From: a virus
IMG/VR virus record: IMGVR_UViG_3300043409_000268
Span: 1-22,978 of that record
DNA: 22,978 nucleotides
Direction: 5' to 3' (one strand)
Shown here: positions 19,030 to 22,978 of the stretch, piece by piece
Layout: every line of letters starts with the position of its first letter
Position numbering within the stretch: position 1 is the stretch's first letter
Position numbers and translations under genes: made by a program
Notes under the pieces: generated by a model
What the model was told of the DNA's origin: nothing
Seen by the model: the letters and a program-made list of their open reading frames with translations, nothing else
Databases searched by the model: none

Positions 19030-21308
19030 AGCTCTGAGTTTTTATTTATCATGTTTATTTTTTTCTGCACGTTTGTTATCTGAGTTTCACTAACCACAGC
19101 TGTAACCATCATATTACCACCACCACCTGCAGTAGTACCTCCTGCACTCATAGTGTTAGCATTGTTTGATGAGCCAAACAGCTGAGCTGCCTGAGGTATC
19201 ATAGTAGCTGTATTGCTACCACCACCAGTATCTCCACCTCCTCCTCCACCTCCTGATGTTACAGGGGTAGATGGTGATGTTAGTAATTGCTTAGCCTTAG
19301 CTATGTTTGTAGCTATCTGAATAATACCTGAAGCAAATTGAGCTATACCTGCACCACCTGCTGTCACAGCATTCAATGGGTTGGTATTAGCAGCTGCTAC
19401 CAAAGCTGAGATAGCCTTAGCAGTATCAATACCTATTTGAACTAGAGCAGATGCCTTATTGAATTTAGCTAGCTTAGCCTGATCTTTGATTAGCAGTCCT
19501 CCTAAGTTAGTCAAGCCATCTACTGTATCCTTAGCAAACCCTAGCTTAGCATCTCTTACTTGTCTATCCTTTTCAACTGCAGCATTAGCTGCCATAGTAT
19601 TAGCATTCTCAATATCTTTATCATGTTTATTTTTCAAAGCTAGCAAAGTCTCAGCGTGACCATTAGCAAGCTCTTGTTCTTTAAGATACTTAGCTTCAAT
19701 GGCTGCTATTTTTTTCTCATCATCAGTTAAAGTTAACTCATCCAATAGAGTTTGCTGATCTAGTAATTTCTTAGCTTTAACTGCCTCAGCAGCTGCCACC
19801 TTAGCCTCTTCAATTTTTAGATACTTATCTCGGATAGCTTGTAAATCTGTTTTTTGTTTTTCTAGTAAAACTTTCTCAAGCTCTTCATTACCCTTAGCAG
19901 TTTCATTCTTTTTATCATAAGCCTGATTAAGAGCCATCTCTTCCTTTTGCTGAGCAGTAAGAGTCATCTCATTCATTAGATCAAACTGAGCATCTTCACG
20001 CTTTATTCTGTTCTCATTCTCTTTAACTGCCAAATCATTCAATCTCTTAGCCTCAGCTTCAGCTTCTTTTATTCTTTTTTCAGCTTCACCTTTATTACTT
20101 TTAGTTTTCTTTTTATCCCCATCAATAGTTATGTTATTAGCCTCTTCTAATTTAAGGGCTGCCTCCATAGCTTTTTTAGCCTCATCTGCATAGATATCAG
20201 CAGTTTGATTAAGTTCTTTCTTTTTTTCTTTTACCCTCTTTTTTTGTTTGTCAGCTAAGGTCTCATCAGAAGTACCTGTTGCTGCATTGTATGCTAGTGC
20301 ATATGCCGAAAGACCTCCTGTCACAAAACCTAATGCAATAGCTGTTTTTTTGTTTTCGTTTAAGAAGCCCATAGTTTTATCTAGGGCAGTAGTCTGGTCT
20401 TTAGTTCCTGCTACTACAGCTGCTGCTTGCTCCTCTGCTGCCTTCTTAGCAAACACTTCAGCCTTAGCTCTTAGCATAGTTGCCTCTACGTATGCTTTAG
20501 TTTTAGCTACATAGTTTGCCTCAGCTTGAGCTAGAGTAGTAGCAGCTCCAAATGTATCCCCTAATTTTTCATTGTATATCTCAAGGGCTTCCTTCTTAGA
20601 AATTACACCCTCTTTAGCCATCTCAAACGCATTGCCTACTTCATTGGTTACTTGGATAGCTCCTGCTCCTGCAGTTTCATAAGCACCCATAGCTTCAGTG
20701 GTAGTCTCTTGCACTGCCTTAAACTGCTCACTTTCAGTGACAGCTAAGCCCATACTATCTATAAAGGCATTCATAGCTTCTAGGGCACCATCAAAAGCTG
20801 TACCCACAGCACTCATGATTATATCTAAATAACCTAGCTTATCCATTAGTACTACTACTATGGCTATTATGGCTGCTATTACTGCTGCTATCAAATAGAT
20901 AGGGTTAGCCAATAGAGTTTGCCCTAATGAAACGAATGCCTTACCTACTGTGCCTATGGTAGATACTAGAGCTGACATTGCGTTTTTAATATCATCAGGC
21001 TTAATGTTACCTATAGATTGAGCAAAGACCTTAGCTTTTTGAGATGCCTCTTCAAAGTCCATAGACCTGATACTATCACCAATACCTGCAAAACCCATAG
21101 ATGCCTGCTCAAACTTACTCCCTGATGAGAATACATTGACAGCATCATTAGCATCCTGTATCTGGTCTTTGAGTGCACCTGCAGCTTCACTTAATCTTAA
21201 TATATCAGCAGGATCAGTAGCATTGGCTATCTCACCTTTGAGTGCTTTTAACTCTGCTTTGATAGCACCTATGCCTGATATCTTTAATGGTATTTCAACT
21301 TCATTCAT
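19026..21308 (-). CDS. Tape measure protein
   Basis: The longest structural gene of the window (760 aa). The N-terminal ~130 residues are helical with ALKGEIANATDPADILRLSE-type segments. A hydrophobic stretch at about 132-157 (LLANPIYLIAAVIAAIIAIV, then VVLMDKLG) and further hydrophobic helices follow. Residues about 380-600 are a long charged coiled coil rich in K, E and A. The tail end is glycine-rich (SGGGGGGGDTGGGSN). This is the typical make-up of siphovirus tape measures, which set tail length and help DNA enter the host. By the usual ~0.15 nm per residue, 760 residues would correspond to a tail near 110 nm. Start overlaps the preceding stop by one base (TAATG). Confidence 0.88.
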   Translation of the reverse strand: MNEVEIPLKISGIGAIKAELKALKGEIANATDPADILRLSEAAGALKDQIQDANDAVNVFSSGSKFEQASMGFAGIGDSIRSMDFEEASQKAKVFAQSIGNIKPDDIKNAMSALVSTIGTVGKAFVSLGQTLLANPIYLIAAVIAAIIAIVVVLMDKLGYLDIIMSAVGTAFDGALEAMNAFIDSMGLAVTESEQFKAVQETTTEAMGAYETAGAGAIQVTNEVGNAFEMAKEGVISKKEALEIYNEKLGDTFGAATTLAQAEANYVAKTKAYVEATMLRAKAEVFAKKAAEEQAAAVVAGTKDQTTALDKTMGFLNENKKTAIALGFVTGGLSAYALAYNAATGTSDETLADKQKKRVKEKKKELNQTADIYADEAKKAMEAALKLEEANNITIDGDKKKTKSNKGEAEKRIKEAEAEAKRLNDLAVKENENRIKREDAQFDLMNEMTLTAQQKEEMALNQAYDKKNETAKGNEELEKVLLEKQKTDLQAIRDKYLKIEEAKVAAAEAVKAKKLLDQQTLLDELTLTDDEKKIAAIEAKYLKEQELANGHAETLLALKNKHDKDIENANTMAANAAVEKDRQVRDAKLGFAKDTVDGLTNLGGLLIKDQAKLAKFNKASALVQIGIDTAKAISALVAAANTNPLNAVTAGGAGIAQFASGIIQIATNIAKAKQLLTSPSTPVTSGGGGGGGDTGGGSNTATMIPQAAQLFGSSNNANTMSAGGTTAGGGGNMMVTAVVSETQITNVQKKINMINKNSEL

Positions 21309-22978
21309 TATCCGTAGTATTTAATTTCGATTGTTGTATTTAATAAATAGCCATCTATGTATCCTGTACCTATTTGCGAGGTAGTTATATAGACTTCATT
21401 AGACGCACCTAAGTAAGTGGTAGATACTATCCCATCATAAAATACGTTATTGATTAGCACAGTTATCTTAGTCACTATTATATCCCCTATGTTATAGCCA
21501 TCTAAATAACCTACATACTCACCTACGTTTGACCTTGTCCAAGTGATGCCTCCTATTGTATCATTAAGCACCTCAGGTATAGGATCACCTATCCCTACCT
21601 GTGATAAGGTAGCAGTGTATACTAAGGGAGTGATACCTACAGGTACTCCATTGAAAGTAGAAGCTCTAAGGTTATCACCTATTAATTCATTTTCACTCAC
21701 TATGTACCCATCTCCTACCACCACTGATCTAGTGCCTCCTACGATTGTATTACCTCTACCCACTACCTGAGCAGTAGCTTGGTTACCAAATACATTAGAG
21801 GTAATCATAGCAGTAGTGTTGATGCCACCCATAGCTAACATCTGCATAGCTCCTATAGCAGCAGGAGGAGTAGGTATCACTGGTCCACCTGGGCCCATGA
21901 AGGGGGTGAAGTTTATTTCATTATCTATGCTGATAAGTTCTACCCTTGTGAGCTTGCGAGCATTAGCATCATAGTCAATTACCTTATTGATATTCCACCA
22001 TGAGTTATCTATCCTTATCTTATCATTTAGCTTCAGAGCCTGTATATCATTCTCCTTTAAATCAAAGTTAGCTATGAGCATCTTACCATTGTTAATCTGC
22101 CCCATTGTACGCCTCCAATATCTATTGTATAGATTGTTATCAGTTAGGCTACTAGGTTGGTAATAGTAGAAGTCACATATAGCGAAGTTAATATCAAAGC
22201 TTGGTGTTAATGGATCATCAAAGTGACCTACTAATGGGTAGCTAGTTAAGTTGCTTTGGCCCACTGATCCATAGTCTAAAATAGAATAAGGGCCACAGGT
22301 AGCTAATGGTACACCTGTAAGTGTCTTATCGTATAAGATCCTTATGTTAGTCTCAGGTGCTGCACCTGCTATCATAGGTACAAATGCTCCAAACAAAGTT
22401 TTGATAACAGGAGTAGGGCTAAATAGTATAGGCTTAGTTTCTACCTCCTTAACATACTCATTATCAAAGACCACCTCTACCTGCCCATAGATATCATTAG
22501 TGGCATTGGTATAAGTTACATTGGGTGCATCCTTATCAGCTGCATAAGTGAGTATCACTTTCTTAGCAGTAATCTCAGGTAGAAACGATAGCTCCTGCTC
22601 CTGGTCCTTAGCAAGCTTCTCAGTCCAATCTACCTCCACACCACTATCATAGAAATCATCTCTATTTTGCAGTAGTAGTTTGTTAGGTTGTACGCTATCT
22701 ACCTGAGCATAGATGTTATACATATTGAATATGCCCTTAATAAAATCTGACTGCTTAATCTTCTTAGGCACGTAATCATTTACCTCTATGGTGCCACCTA
22801 TGGTATATACTGTAGATGATGGCACTATGCTTAGTTGTATGTTTGTTATGACAGCCTGTATTAATAACTGCCCTACAGCAGGCACAGGCCCTGATGGTGA
22901 TATCCTTCTCCATGCTCTTACAGAACTTGTATTGGCAGTTGTTATTAAGGCGTGCTGAGATACATTAATACCTAAAGT
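21308..22978 (-). CDS. Tail-tip/baseplate-hub-like protein with fibre-type C-terminus (5' end outside window)
   Basis: The frame remains open to the right edge of the window, so the true start lies outside. The Met-like GTG at 22885 is not a convincing start, since 31 further in-frame codons precede it. The first ~320 residues visible (counting from 22885) look like a tail-tip protein of Bacteroidota phages: IKQSDFIKGIFNMYNIYAQV, NRDDFYDSGVEVDWTEKL, KKVILTYAADKDAPNVTY and FDLKENDIQALKLNDKIRID. After a proline-rich hinge (GPGGPVIPTPPA, about 331-342) comes a section with NTIVGGTRSVVVGDGYIVSE repeats, like the beta-roll of trimeric adhesin heads. The C-terminal domain contains VLNDTIGGITWTR, a common phage fibre end. 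Role: host contact at the tail tip. Confidence 0.7.
   Translation of the reverse strand, partial: TLGINVSQHALITTANTSSVRAWRRISPSGPVPAVGQLLIQAVITNIQLSIVPSSTVYTIGGTIEVNDYVPKKIKQSDFIKGIFNMYNIYAQVDSVQPNKLLLQNRDDFYDSGVEVDWTEKLAKDQEQELSFLPEITAKKVILTYAADKDAPNVTYTNATNDIYGQVEVVFDNEYVKEVETKPILFSPTPVIKTLFGAFVPMIAGAAPETNIRILYDKTLTGVPLATCGPYSILDYGSVGQSNLTSYPLVGHFDDPLTPSFDINFAICDFYYYQPSSLTDNNLYNRYWRRTMGQINNGKMLIANFDLKENDIQALKLNDKIRIDNSWWNINKVIDYDANARKLTRVELISIDNEINFTPFMGPGGPVIPTPPAAIGAMQMLAMGGINTTAMITSNVFGNQATAQVVGRGNTIVGGTRSVVVGDGYIVSENELIGDNLRASTFNGVPVGITPLVYTATLSQVGIGDPIPEVLNDTIGGITWTRSNVGEYVGYLDGYNIGDIIVTKITVLINNVFYDGIVSTTYLGASNEVYITTSQIGTGYIDGYLLNTTIEIKYYG

Noticed and set aside
20248-20514. Plus-strand frames opposite the tape measure and other late genes
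   Set aside because: Long antisense frames are expected opposite alanine- and lysine-rich genes; no start context, motif or promoter supports them.
1-22978. tRNA genes, CRISPR arrays, integrase/attachment sites and insertion sequences
   Set aside because: Looked for by eye on both strands; no cloverleaf, regularly spaced repeat array, recombinase or transposase motif was seen.

Overview
The window is a stretch of a tailed double-stranded DNA phage or prophage, most likely a siphovirus infecting a Bacteroidota (Flavobacteriia-like) host. The DNA is AT-rich and Shine-Dalgarno sequences are almost absent. Promoter-like boxes follow the Bacteroidota form TAnnTTTG (here TATATTTG). Many proteins resemble families typical of Bacteroidota phages: a BT4734/VirE-type primase-helicase, an XkdF-like protease, and a tail tube and portal of the kind seen in those phages. 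Nearly everything lies on the minus strand, in tight operons whose stop and start codons overlap as ATGA or TAATG. No tRNA, CRISPR array, insertion sequence, integrase or terminase is visible. The gene at the right edge continues beyond the window.

Layout, read from right to left in the direction of transcription. 22978-17080 is the tail module: a tail-tip/fibre protein (partial), tape measure, a tail-completion-like protein, a small unknown, a fibre-like protein and a small connector-like protein. 15840-17091 is an island of two overlapping plus-strand genes that look like a paralogous pair of tail assembly chaperones, with their own promoter. 15797-10969 is the head module: XkdF-like protease/scaffold, major capsid, tail tube, a small protein, portal and a head-tail connector. 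10969-8574 is lysis (holin, amidase, lipoprotein/TM spanin) followed by a metallophosphoesterase. A strong intrinsic terminator at 8488-8528 closes this late unit.

8335-25 is the early replication/recombination region. It comprises a leader operon of small proteins and an HNH protein, a small protein with a DnaA-domain-IV-like helix-turn-helix, an iteron-rich intergenic region that may be the origin, a primase-polymerase/SF3 helicase, a CoiA-like nuclease, a VRR-NUC nuclease, an ERF annealing protein, a YqaJ exonuclease, a small protein with an SSB-type tail, and small membrane proteins.

The most striking observation is regulatory. The 18-nt loop of the terminator between the late and early regions contains UUGGUUAGUUU. 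This is perfectly complementary (11 nt) to the sequence just before and including the first base of the AUG in two early operon leaders (2228-2238 and 8335-8345), and complementary over 9 nt in a third (5867-5875, primase-helicase). All three leaders sit about 20 nt downstream of a TATATTTG/A promoter box. A further TATATTTG box at 8557-8564 would start a discrete RNA of about 65 nt made of a small hairpin plus this terminator. The sequence therefore suggests a small antisense RNA, autonomous or cut from the late mRNA 3' end, that shuts down translation of the replication operons. This is inference from complementarity and placement, not demonstrated.
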